This document shows, one piece after another, positions 1-11,400 of a stretch of DNA of 64,000 nt; within the stretch, counting starts at the first letter, position 1, and each line of letters opens with the position of its first letter. The notes beneath the pieces are model-generated. The model was not told the DNA's origin. It saw only the letters and a list, made by a program, of their open reading frames with translations, and did no database searches. Location of the stretch: NCBI GenBank assembly GCA_963556145.1, contig OY744463.1, positions 744,001 to 808,000 of the forward strand. Reading direction: 5' to 3'. Source of the stretch: Hygrocybe punicea (Eukaryota > Basidiomycota > Agaricomycetes > Agaricales > Hygrophoraceae). Both the position numbers and the translations under genes were made by a program.

Positions 1-2657
1 CACTCAGACAAACTGCCATCCCACGACCCTGAGGAACACCTCGATTTAAACGATTTACTTGAGGAGAACACTCCATCAGGGGATTTATCCAAGGGCCAGG
101 CTACATCGCCCCCACATCAAAACAAAGTTTCTTTCTATCCTTATCCAAACGAAAGTTCTTTCCATCTTGGGACATGGTACTGGAACAACGGAATTCAAAA
201 ATCCCGCAAGAGCTTCAGCGATCTTCTGAGGGTTGTTGGGGATCCTGAGTTCCGTCCAGAAGACGTTCGAAACACGCAATGGAGCAAAATTGATGCGAAA
301 TTAGGCAGAAATGATTTCGACGGTGTAGATGAAGAGGAGGATGCAGAATGGATGGATGAGGATGCAGGATGGAAGAGCACGCCAATAAATATCTCAGTGC
401 CATTCCACAGCCGGGCAAAGAACCCTGGTTCACAGAACTATCACGTAGGCCATCTTCATCACCGCCCTCTCATCTCTGTCATTTGTGAAAAACTTGCAAA
501 CGGTAAACACATGCGGCACTTCCACTATGAACCATTTGAGTTGTTCTGGAAACCTTCTGATCATGATCCTGATGTACAGGTGCACAGGGAAATTTACACA
601 TCACCTGCATTTTTGGATGCTCATCACGAACTTCAAGAATCACCCAGAGAACCTGGGTGTAATCTCCCAAGAGTGATAGTAGCCATGATGTTCTGGTCTG
701 ACGCTACCCACTTGACATCCTTTGGGACTGCAAAACTATGGCCATGTTATCTTTACTTCGGAAATTGAATCCAAGTATCGCCATTGTAAACCTACCTGCC
801 ATCTGTGCAATCATGTAGCTTATTTTCAGTCGGTCAGCTGCCATTCTTTGCACATTTTGCCTTTAATCTTCTCTAATTATGTTCCCAGCCACTATGGAAA
901 ATTTGAACGGAAAACGCCCCAGTCAACCCCTCGTGACACACTGTCGGCGTGAGTTGCTACAAGTGCAATGGGACATAATGCTGGATAACAAATTTCTGAC
1001 GGCCTATGAGCACGGCATTGTGGTTCAGTGTTATGATGAAATCTGGCGCCGATTTTATCCGCGGATTGTTACGTACTCAGCCGATTATAAAGGGAAGTAT
1101 ATACCTTTCTTTTCTCTGTAAGCTGAACATCTTCCCCCTTACTTTCAGAGTCATGATCGCCACCATTCATGATTTGAGGATGTGTCCTTGCCCCCACTGC
1201 CTTATACCCCTCAATCTTGTGCAGAATATGGGAAAGGCATGAGACATGAGGCAACGTGAGACACTCGCTTGTGTGGATGATGACGCCAGGGGGTGCAAGG
1301 TTGAAATTGCTCAGGATATCATTTACAAGAAACACTATGCCGTCGATGGTGATCCAGTGGAAGCAATCTTACAAGAGCAATCATTGGTCCCGATGTTTGT
1401 AAGTATACTGTTGGATACAAGTGGAATGGAAGCTGACAAATTAATACAGAACGCATTCTCTTGCAAGCTTTCGCGATTTGGCTTTAATTTGTTTATTATG
1501 CTAGTAGTTGACATCATGCACGAGTTTGAGTTAGGAGACTGGAAAGCACTCTTCATCCTTCTTCTCCGAATATTGGAGGCTGTAGACAAGACCTTGATTG
1601 ATGAGCTAGATCAACAGTCAGTAATGCTGCATTCTAATCAGTGTCGATACACTGTATGAAACTCATGATTTGCTTCAAGCTTTAGGCAGATACCGAGTTT
1701 CGGCAGAGACACTATCCAAAGGTTTTCGGCCAATGTATCCGAATTGAAAAAATTGGTGGCATGAGACTTTGAGGATATGTTGCAGGTTGGGAGTCTACTT
1801 TGTATCATTAAAAGCTGACCGACCTGAAATAAATAGTGTGCGATACCAGTGTTTGATGGTCTGCTTCCCGAGCCCCACAACAGTAATATTCTATGCCTGC
1901 TGTTTCTATGTGCCCATTGGCATGGCCTAGCGAAGCTCCACATGCATACTGATCACACTCTCAATATTCTCGACAAAATCACTGTTCGCATTGGGACGGA
2001 GTTTCATACTTTTGCTGACAAGACTTGCCCAGTTTTCGACACACGAGAGCTTAATCGCGAAGAGGACACACATAAATGCCGCCAGCAAAAGCAAGCGCAA
2101 GCACGTGCACAGACTACAGGCAACTGCTTGGCAGGTGTGGAAAACTCAAATGCGGGTGGTCCACGGCGAAAGAAGTTCAGGCTCCAAACATACAAATACC
2201 ACTCCCTTGGTGATTATGCCAAGACAATATGTCAATTTGGTACAGCCGATTCATACTCCACTGAACCTGTAAGCATTCTCGGTTACTCACCAGAACTGTC
2301 ACCATGACATGCATTCGTACAGGGTGAGCTGGAGCACCACACACCGAAGGCTCAATACAAGTGCACAGACAAAAAATCGTTCGTCAAACAGTTAGCTAGA
2401 ATCGAATGCAGGGAAGCCCAACTTCATCGCATACGAGACAGGCTCTCCAGCAAGTGAGGATCAGATGAAAGGGTGGCCAGGACACCACAGGAACACCATC
2501 ATATTGGTGTTTCTCAATATCACTACAAGCATATTGGAACATTTCTCCAGAGGAATTTGGGAGATCCGGCAGTCCAGGTGAATGCGGCAATGGAAGCGAA
2601 GACTAGAGCTGATTGTTCCTTCTCTGGTAGGGATTTCTGCCAAAGCTGAAAGGGCAT
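1..2657 (+). pseudogene. Plavaka-family transposase, first block (5' truncated by the window edge, decayed)
   Basis: Conserved Plavaka transposase segments run in order through short exons: FHYEPFELFWKP near 523-558, VIVAMMFWSDATHL near 676-717, LWPCYLYFGN near 736-765, a CxxC segment (CPCPHCLIP) near 1192-1215, DIMHEFELGDWKALF near 1511-1555, FDGLLPEPHNSN near 1851-1886 and KYHSLGDYAKTICQFGT near 2197-2247. Plavaka is a fungal cut-and-paste DNA transposon family; its protein would bind element ends and move the DNA in the nucleus. No continuous frame survives even when introns are allowed, and nested elements interrupt the copy downstream, so I read it as dead. The start lies outside the window. 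The family call is from remembered family sequence. Confidence 0.82.
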
Positions 2658-2665
2658 CTTCTTGC

Positions 2666-3052
2666 TAGTGTTGCCACGACTATAGTTGGTCACTTTTCTT
2701 TTCTCTGCTCTACTGCCTTCAATAAAATACATAAAAATATAAAGAAAATTTCGAGGGGTAGCCTCTACATAGGTCTTGAGTTAGTACACTTAAACCTTTC
2801 TGTAATATGTAACCCATCATTAGATAAGTGACCAACTATGGTTTTTAGTCGCGACTATGTTAGTCGCGACTAAAAACCATAGTTGGTCACTTATCTAATG
2901 ATGGGTTACATATTACAGAAAGGTTTAAGTGTACTAACTCAAGACCTATGTAGAGGCTACCCCTCGAAATTTTCTTTATATTTTTATGTATTTTATTGAA
3001 GGCAGTAGAGCAGAGAAAAGAAAAGTGACCAACTATAGTCGTGGCAACACTA
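2666..3052. mobile_element. 387-bp foldback MITE with hAT-like ends, inserted in the Plavaka copy
   Basis: The two halves are near-perfect reverse complements (arms about 190 bp meeting near 2860), so the element is essentially one hairpin. Terminal inverted repeats read TAGTGTTGCCAC. It is flanked by a perfect 8-bp target duplication CTTCTTGC (2658-2665 and 3053-3060). An 8-bp duplication with TAGTG-type ends is the hAT pattern. It has no coding capacity, and removing it with one duplication rejoins transposase-like sequence. Confidence 0.9.
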
Positions 3053-3625
3053 CTTCTTGCCCGCATTCAGGATAACAGCGATACCTTGTGTGACCGGAGT
3101 GACTGCAGCCCTGACTCAGTCCTGTTCAAACATGATCACATGTACGAACACAATCTCATGCACATTAACTATACAACCTACGATATTCAATGCTCCCAAG
3201 ACGTGGTCCACCTGTCCACGTCGCATTGTAACATCATGGTCCTGGCTGATGACCAGGCCTCTGACCAGCATCACCCATTCAGATATGGCCGAGTTCTCGG
3301 AGTCTACCATGTTAACGTAGTATACATTGGCCCTGGGATGGTCGACTATCAGCCTCATCGAATGGAGTTTTCATGGGTACGGTGGTACCGCCATATGGAG
3401 ATGACCACTACTGGCTCGAGCATGTTCAAACTACACCATGTTGAGTTTCCACTGGTGGCCGAAGAAGAAGTGTTTGGGTTCGTTGACCCCTCAGACATAT
3501 TGAGAAGCTGTCACATCATTCCTGCTTTTGCCATGGGGAAGCGCCATGTGGATGGCCACGGGTTATCATGCTGCGCCAAGGATTCTTCTGATTGGACTGC
3601 CTATTACATGAATCAGTGAGCATGC

Positions 3626-4324
3626 TAGTGTTGCCGAAGTTTGGTTTGGTCCGGTTTTTCAACTTTTTTGGAAAACCGGAACCGGAACCGAAACCGTTGG
3701 TTCGGTTCAGCCAAATGCCAAACCGGAACCAGAACCACGTCGAACGGTTTCAACGCGTTTGGTCTGCGTTCGAACGTGGTTTGAACCACAAACCAACCTC
3801 CAAATCTCCTCATGAAGACCAGGCGCACATCAATTGATGTGGCACTGGGTTTCATGAGGGAAGCAGGAGGTGGGATGGGAGGTGGGGTGGTTGTAGCTTC
3901 AGGCTGGGGCATCTTCGGGCCCGGTACGGTGCTTTGGTGGGCCGATGGAGGCGGGATGGTCGAAGGCGTGGACCGTGCCTGTCTGCGGTGGTGGGGGAAA
4001 TTCGACAGCAAACAAAAAAAGACTTACCTGGCGACCGGGGGTGGGTGCACCACTCTCCCGGCCAGTTCTCTCGCTTTCCGCGGCCAGTTCTCTCGCTTTC
4101 CACATTTTTGTTGTGCGTGGTTGTTGCCATTGTTGGCCCTTTCTGCATCCTTCTTCATCGTTGCCATGCCGAATTCCTCGCAAACGACGTCTGCACATCT
4201 GTTGACGCATCAGCCCAGGTTTGCGAGGTGTGTGGTTAGCAAGTTGTCGACGGGTTAAAGCTAGCGTACATACCTGGGCTGGTAGGTGGGCACACCACCC
4301 TCCCAGCCTTCAACTTCCCTGTCA

Positions 4325-4358
<34 letters not shown>

Positions 4359-5104
4359 GTTGGTGTTGGTGTTGGTGTTGTAGGTGGCAGTAGTCGCGAT
4401 CATCTGCGTTTGAGGCGGCAGGTTGCTGCTGCCACCGGTGTTGCTCTGCTGCTGCCGCTGGCATTGCTGCTGCTGCTTCTGCTGCTGCTGCTGTTGCTGT
4501 TGCTGTCGCTGGGGATCATTTGGCTGTCGTCGTCATCGTCACTGTCGTCATCGTCGGGGTGGCATTGGTGGTGTTGCCACTGCCGTTGCTGCTGCTGCTG
4601 CTGCTGCCATCGATTCACTCCGACTCGCATTGGAACACAAGGGAGGTTGTTGGGTGAAGTCAACCGCGGGCGCCTTATTTATGTGGTCAAGGTGGGCCCC
4701 GTGGGGCTGTTCTATGTAAAGAAATGTCAGTAAAATATGAAATAAAGTCATTACTCACCATGGTTGTTGAGTAACGTTAGTGTTGAGTTGAACTTGAAGT
4801 TGTGCGCGAGTATGTTTAAGGTCACATGACCTAACTTCACGCGACTGCATAGAAAAAAATGTGAAAATTTGAGTATCTAAATGAGTATCTACATAGGTAA
4901 CTATACATTACGGTTCGCAGTTTGAACTGCGTTTGAATGCGGTTTGAACCACATGTCAGTGCCAGAACCGCAAACCTAACCAGCGGTTCGGTTCAGCCAA
5001 ATGGCTGAACCAGAACCGAACTTCCGGTTCGGTTCACAGTTCAAACCGGGTTCGCAGTTCAAACTGGGTTCGGATCGGTTCCGAACCGAACTTCGGCATC
5101 ACTA
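3626..5104. mobile_element. 1.48-kb non-autonomous element with hAT-like ends and triplet-repeat core
   Basis: The ends are inverted repeats starting TAGTGTTGCCGAAG (left) and finishing CTTCGGCATCACTA (right). The flanks carry a perfect 8-bp duplication GAGCATGC (3618-3625 and 5105-5112). The subterminal zones are rich in GGTTCGGTT / AACCGAACC-type repeats in opposite orientations. The middle holds a (CGT)n run near 4322-4359 and CTG-rich tracts near 4425-4610; the long frames across them are low complexity. No transposase is present, so movement would need a hAT enzyme in trans. Confidence 0.85.
4322..4610. repeat. CGT and CTG triplet microsatellites
   Basis: A pure (CGT)n run near 4322-4359 is followed by interrupted CTG/TGC repeats near 4425-4500 and 4585-4610. 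Open frames on both strands here encode runs of D, R, Q, L or C and are by-products of the triplets. The repeats lie inside the 3626-5104 element. Confidence 0.85.
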
Positions 5105-5659
5105 GAGCATGCCAACTTTACACTGGTCAATGTCTCTGAATCATATCAAACAGATTTGTGGATCGGGATATGATTATGTGGTACCTTGTTGGTCTTGGGG
5201 TGGGACATACATATGCCCATACAACTTGTCATGCATTGGATCAGTCAGCTACCAGGCAATCGCAGGACCATCATATGGAAGCGTTTGATCAGGAACATTT
5301 GGACAACAATGATGAGCATGGTTTGCCTGGTCATGTGGGTACACATATCATCCAGAAGATCCTTGGAATGGCCTCTTTCACAGTACCCTGCTTGTATCAG
5401 TCAGTTGCATTCTGATGACACTCGCGACACTACTCAATGTTCAATAAAGGCCTACAAATACATTTTCACATCTCCAAGTTCTGTGGACAAAGAGCCCAAA
5501 GCAACTAGGTCAGGCAATGCTCATCTTCATGGGATGACTCATGTCACACATATGTTGCTACTCAGGTAAAAGCATATCCTGTCATGCTACATTCTTGACT
5601 GACAGTAGCCAGGTGCGATTCTCTCTAACTTCCTCACCTGTCTTTTCAAAGACAGATAT

Positions 5660-6262
5660 TATAACCGATTCCAAATGATTTTACAACTCTATTATGGATC
5701 TTTTGGAAGACATCAAGAAGCAAGACAAGGTGAATCAGCTTCTCTTGTGGTGGGATAGGTAAGTTTGATTTCCTCATCATTCACACTAATCTCACTTGGA
5801 CTGCAGGCAGATCTTTCCAAACACCTCAGCTCTTCTAGTGTATTGCACGGGTACGGGTAAACCCGCGGGTTTTGCCACGGGTACGGGTACGGGTAGGGTA
5901 CGGGTACGGATTTCTGGACCCGCCAGTTTTTTTTTAAGCCCGGGATCGTCCAAAACGGTCAAGTATTGAGCTAGATATGCTCAAAATACCTCATTGGAGT
6001 ATTTTGAGCATATCTAGCTCAATACTTGACCGTTTTGGACGATCCCGGGCTTAAAATGACGGGTACAACCCGCGGGTATTGTACCCACGGGTACAACGGG
6101 TGCGGGTACGGGTACAGCCAAAAATACCCGGGGGTTACCCGTGCAATACACTAAGCTTTTCAGCCATCCTCAAAAGATAGTGCTTTAGCAAGAATTAAAG
6201 AGAAATGTGCTGCGATAAAGAGGGCGATGGTGGACAAGGCTGGGAACCCACATCACATTTAG
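5660..6262 (+). pseudogene. C-terminal coding tail associated with the Plavaka remnant
   Basis: The frame reads YNSIMDLLEDIKKQDKVNQL, then LLWWDR, ending at a GTAAG donor near 5760. It resumes after an acceptor near 5808 as QIFPNTSALL, is cut by the 5836-6153 MITE, and continues AFQPSSKDSALARIKEKC to a TAG at 6260-6262. Reading straight across the MITE with one target duplication keeps the frame, so this was one exon. I associate it with transposon-derived mushroom proteins; no function is assigned. Confidence 0.55.
5836..6153. mobile_element. 318-bp foldback MITE with hAT-like ends
   Basis: Terminal inverted repeats begin TAGTGTATTGCACGGGTA and close with the complement. The outer arms are rich in CGGGTA repeats and the centre is a long perfect palindrome near 5940-6052. 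The flanking 8-bp duplication is imperfect by one base: AGCTCTTC (5828-5835) and AGCTTTTC (6154-6161). It interrupts an open coding tail of the older transposon. Confidence 0.85.
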
Positions 6263-7525
6263 TTTCTGACAGTTTTAACTGCTCTGGGTCCAAACCAATC
6301 AACTCTCAGAGAATTTCACAGTGCGGTTCAAAATTCTGGTTCATTTGATTCCCATCTCTCATTGTATGTAAATTCTGAGCATCAATATATGTCACTGTCC
6401 CCCGTGTGACATGCATGTGAAGTTGAGATCGCAATTGTAATCATTGTTAGCAATGTGCTCAAACCATACTGCCCTGGTCAACTTTGGCTAGTTGACATAA
6501 TACCAATGTACCTGCATGCCTATATAAGGTCTATCACTTTTACTCACCTTGGCAATGCTATGCAGATTTGATACATATGGGCATTCTGTATTGAGCTTGG
6601 AAAGCTGCACCAGGTCTTGCTGTCTTGAAAGTCACTGGAAATCAGTTTCATACTGATCCTGCTGGTAATTCTCTACCATCCTGATCATGTATTGAAATAC
6701 TGGGCACTTATTATATAAAAAAGTCAGTCTTGTACACATAGACATATTTATATATTATCTACAAGGAACTGTAATGAAGATGTATCTGACCTTACTTGTC
6801 AATGCAACCTACTAATATAAGACACATTATGACTTGTCCGAATTCACAAAAATTCTTCACCTGTGCAATTGATGACATTGTGGCAGTTGTGGCCAAGCTC
6901 AGTCACCCAGAGGTCTCTTGTGATTACTGCCAACCCACCGTATATATGTAAGGCCTTATGTGAGCATCTGCCAGAATTATATATATTTTAAATTTTGTGC
7001 AGCTTATAAGGTCATATCACAGTTTGTCTGAACCTCCTTATTTTCATAATGTTTGATGCCATAATTTGACAATATCATTTTGGGTGTCAAAAAATACTGG
7101 TTTACCTTTTATTTCATCTACAACTCATCATACACTAAAGATTGTCCAAATCTAATTACAGGAGTGGATAGCCATTCAAAAATTGTATAGCTTCCCCTCT
7201 ATAACCATCTCAATCCATGCAGTATTTCACAAAAGATTCAGCACTGGAAATTCCACAAAGTCCAAATTTCTCAATTGATTGATTTACTTAATTCCTTCAA
7301 ATGGCTGTAATAATTCAATGAATTTCAGTTAGTCTCAAGAATTATGCAAACAGCTGTAACTACTGTTGATGACAAATTTACTGAACAACTATATCTATGA
7401 CTAAGATATGTCGTATTCTGTTATACTCAAATATACATAGCATTATTTTTCTGTGAACACATAGAAATGTAAGCTACTAACAACTAATTTTATCAGCAAA
7501 AACTGATTTGTTGACTGCACCTTTT
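6263..7525. other. AT-rich non-coding stretch
   Basis: About 1.26 kb of AT-rich DNA with stops in all frames. I see no exon-like segments, RNA gene or clear element ends. It probably holds the decayed end of the Plavaka element and unrelated intergenic DNA. Confidence 0.5.
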
Positions 7526-8168
7526 CACACTGGAAAATAAACAATTTCAGCTGTAGTGAAAACTGGACCTAAACTAATAGTTTCAATAAACTAGCTAGCC
7601 AAGCTCAAATGGGAATGAAAATCATTAGATTAGGAAGTCCTGGAACCAATAAGTAAACTAATGAGATCAGTATTATTTTTGGAGGTACTAAAATCAATAC
7701 CTAAACTAAACAATTCAGGTAACCTGAAATGGTAACTGAAATATTTGTTTTCAGGACTATTGTCAGGATATCCAAAACTATTGTTTTCAATAGTGTCCTG
7801 ACACTCAATAGGAAACTTTGGATTTTGGGGTGCCCAATCTCATAAAGATAATGCATTCAGGGCTTCCGAAATCTAAGGTTTCCTATTGAGTTTCAGGACA
7901 CTGCTGAAAACAATGGTTTGGGATATCCTGACAATAGTCCTGAAAACAAATATTTCAGTTATCATTTCAGGTTACCTGAATTGTTTAGTTTAGGTATTGA
8001 TTTTAGTACCTCCAAAAACAGTACTGATGTCATTGGTTTATATATTAGTTCCAGGACTTCCTAATCTAATGATTTTCATTCCCATTTGAGCTTGGCTAGC
8101 TAGTTTATTGCAACTATTAGTTTCGGTCCAGCTTTCAGTACAGCTGAAATTGTTTATTTTCCAGCGTG
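7526..8168. repeat. AT-rich foldback element (about 310-bp inverted arms)
   Basis: The left arm starts CACACTGGAAAATAAACAAT and the right arm ends with the complement of CACGCTGGAAAATAAACAAT. The arms match over most of their length with scattered substitutions and meet near 7830-7860 around a short spacer. No coding capacity. I could not find a convincing target duplication, so the superfamily is open and the copy looks old. Confidence 0.75.
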
Positions 8169-8232
8169 ATAAACTAATTGCTACGGGAAGTCATCCACTT
8201 GGCTTTTATATTATAGATGTACATCTGCCGAA

Positions 8233-8273
8233 AGAAATTAAATAAATTAAATAAATTAAATAAAATTAAATAC
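8233..8273. repeat. AAATT/AAATA microsatellite
   Basis: Tandem AAATTAAAT units in an AT-rich spacer between the foldback repeat and the exonuclease gene. Confidence 0.7.
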
Positions 8274-8454
8274 TAAATATGGAACACGTGAAATCAACAA
8301 TGTCGCGTCCATACTCTCAGTGTTCAGTGCTCATCAAGCGCTCATCGCTCATCACCCATGGAAAGAATCATTGAACAAGAACATATACTAGCACTATCTG
8401 TAAGTCCATTTCCATCATCTGTTTCCCTTCATTGATCAAGACCGAGGCAGCATA

Positions 8455-11400
8455 TCAAACAGATTTTGCTGTCTGGAGCTCCCAACATTGGCCTGAGTGT
8501 ATGGGAATTGGGATCAGTTTGAGGCCTTTCGTGGTAAGTGATTCACTCACCTCTGGAACAGAACATGGCCTGCCACGGAAGCGACCATCGCAGGTTGACC
8601 TTTTGCACCTAGGACATGACCGAGGCTTGCGAACCTTTGCAACCACGAGCGGTTGATCGAAATCGGCAGGTGCAGCTCGTTTTTTGCCTTTTTGTGTAGT
8701 TCCCCCCTGATGCCCATCCATAGGTCCCTTGTCATATGTGAAAAGAGTTGCCGTCTGGTGCAGCTGGTGGTTTCCAAGGAGTTTTGTCATTCTCCAGGCT
8801 GACACGTCATCGCCGGCCTTTTCTGGACTTCTTGTCACTTGGGTAATGATTGGGGCTGGTTTGCCTGCAGGAACAGAGGGTACTGGCGTGGATCGTGCAA
8901 GTGGTGAAAGTATCTGTTCTATCTCGTCGAATGCACTTTGATTAACGGTGATCGAATTTTTCTCATTTGCGTAGTCCCCCCACAGCTTCCAATAACTTTT
9001 GAGGTGCTCAGGAAGCTATGTAAATTGTTAGCCAACGTCTCTCTCTGTTCTAATGTGACACACCTTGTAGAAGATATCGGTACCATTGCAATGCCCAGCC
9101 CACCGTGTGGCAAGGCTTTGCCAGTTCGGTTCCTTTTGACCACTGAACAGGCCACGGACCTCAGCAAGGATCAAGCGGAACAAAGCTCGTTCGGCTTTGG
9201 TATGAATGGGAAGTACTGCAACTTGTGTATTTTGTCGTGCAGCTAGGTACTGATGCCGAATATTTTGCCCCTTCGCGAATTCGGGATCATATGGTGCCAT
9301 GCTGAGACTAGCTTTGAACTGATCGGGCAATGGCAAAATGCCGAAGATTTCAGAGGAATGGATGAACCGATTGCCATTCACCCAACCTCCCGGGCCAAAT
9401 GTGGCAGGTACAGATGTGAACGCTGTTGATGTCAAGTCAAGGAGATGCGAAATCCGATTTTTGACCCATATATCAAAGGATCCGGTGTATAGAACACCTG
9501 TCCGGTTGAGTGTTCCTACCTGCGAGTTTGACGTATGGCTGATTAGCAATGTGCTTTAATTCAATTAAAGAAAGATGTGCAAACCTTTAGATTATGGTAA
9601 AGACAATAGTCTCACAGCAATTGAAGGGTGAACTCAGGATTGGCATTGAATATGCCAAACCATCGGATGATATTCTGATGGACACCGCCCTCAATACTAT
9701 TGGTTCCACGACAACATTTGTAGCGCATCAGGCCATATTTGTCACGACCATGGGTGAAATAGAGTTGGATTCCGGGTGGATCAGAGTAGTATCCACGGTG
9801 GACATTTTCGAGTACGTTGTGTGCAATTTCCCAAGCTTGGTCATTAAACAAAGGAATGCCAGTCTTAGCATCCTTGAGAGGGCCATATGTCTGAAGAACT
9901 TTGGCAATTCGAGGTAAGAGTTCTTCCGGTGGAGGGACAATCTGCTTGACACGTTGTAGGAGCCATCGGGAATGCCTTTGCATCATTGCCTTCCAGGTTA
10001 CCCTTTTGCTCGCAAGAAATGTATCGAGAATGGCCTTATCATCAGGGTCTATCAAGAAAAATGAATCTCGGAGTGATCGTGCAAAAGGCCGGCGGAGTCC
10101 ATGGTGCATGGAGATGGGATATTGATCCATAAGGCGCCAAATATCTCCTAGAACACGAGATCGGATAATTTCTGATGCATCTGCCCTCGCAATGGTGGCA
10201 AGTGACTCTGCATGCCGAAGACCTATCAGATCAGTGATTGCTGCTGAAACTAATTCTTGTTCTTGTTGAGTATCATCGTCAATGTTGTGATACCATCTAG
10301 CCTCGTCATAAAGCTCATTGCTGGTATCTGGAACAGGAGGCATCGGAGATGCCTGGACGGCATGGGAGGCTGGCATAGCAGTTGGAGGATTGGGATCTGG
10401 GTCTGTTGTTGTGATGTGTGGTGATGGGGCAGGTGGAATTCCACCTGGCCGAGTTTTCAAATGCTTCGTCTTGCATAATAATATGAATGGTGTGGGTGGA
10501 AATTGTGTGAATGGGGTGTCCTTGTGTGAGGGAAGCAGGTCACCAGCCACAATATGGCCAGGAATGAGAATGGATGTTATAGTCACCAGCACTCTTGTCT
10601 TTGTCACATTAATTCCAAGGTGTTTCTTGGGACGGTCAGGAGTAATGTGACCATGTGCCACCACTCGAGAGCGATCAGATGAGAGGAGTGTGACTGCAAC
10701 CCCAGCTGGTGTTGAATCTGAGATAGTGCCAGTTGGCATTGCTGTCAATGCTTCATACACAGACCATGTTGCACAAGCATCTAGAGCAGCATAGTCAATC
10801 TGTGCTTGGCTGAGTTCTCGACTATCCCATGCTGTGCTGACTCGGATTGTGGGATCCTTGGGTAAGAATCGTCGAAGAACAGTGGCGGTGATATCTGCGA
10901 GACCAACAGATGCCTTTGCAGCAGCATTTCGGTCCTTCACAAGGATGCCAAGGTTAACACCCCCAACAAAGGGCTGCTCGCCATCATTAAATTGACAATC
11001 CTCATATAAATGTTTCAAGTCAGCAGATGCCCGTACTCCAATTTTATGAATGTGAGGTGACCGGAGAAATGTCAACAGTGCAGAGGGGAGACTTCCACTG
11101 TGCCAATGTGACATCAACTATCATAGACCATCATTAAGTGGTGTTGGAGCTATTAAAAAGGGGCTTACAGGTAGAAGGAATATCTCCGAGGGAAAAGCAA
11201 TTGAGAGAACAGCAACACGTCCTGGTATGCCATTGATGAGGTCTACTGACCACTCCATATCTAGCGCAACATCCAAGTGAGCACCCTCATCCAAGCTCTC
11301 CAGGATGCTATTCAACCGAGTGTTGACTTGGAATGTTGAAGAGAGAATCGTAGTTGTCCAGTTACTTGGAATAGATAATTTTTCAAGTAGAGTATCGTCA

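Larger units (their letters stand above)
3061..5405 (+). pseudogene. Plavaka-family element, second block, split by a 1.5-kb insertion
   Basis: Open frames at 3061-3617 and 5150-5400 are two pieces of one C-terminal region. The first carries MVDYQPHRMEFSWVRWY and EVFGFVDPSDILRSCHIIPA; the second carries the end motif FVDRDMIMWYLVGLGVGHTY. Both are found at the C-terminal end of Plavaka transposases as I remember them. The element at 3626-5104 lies between them with an exact target duplication, so the host sequence was contiguous before insertion. It is non-functional through the insertion and earlier decay. Confidence 0.75.
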
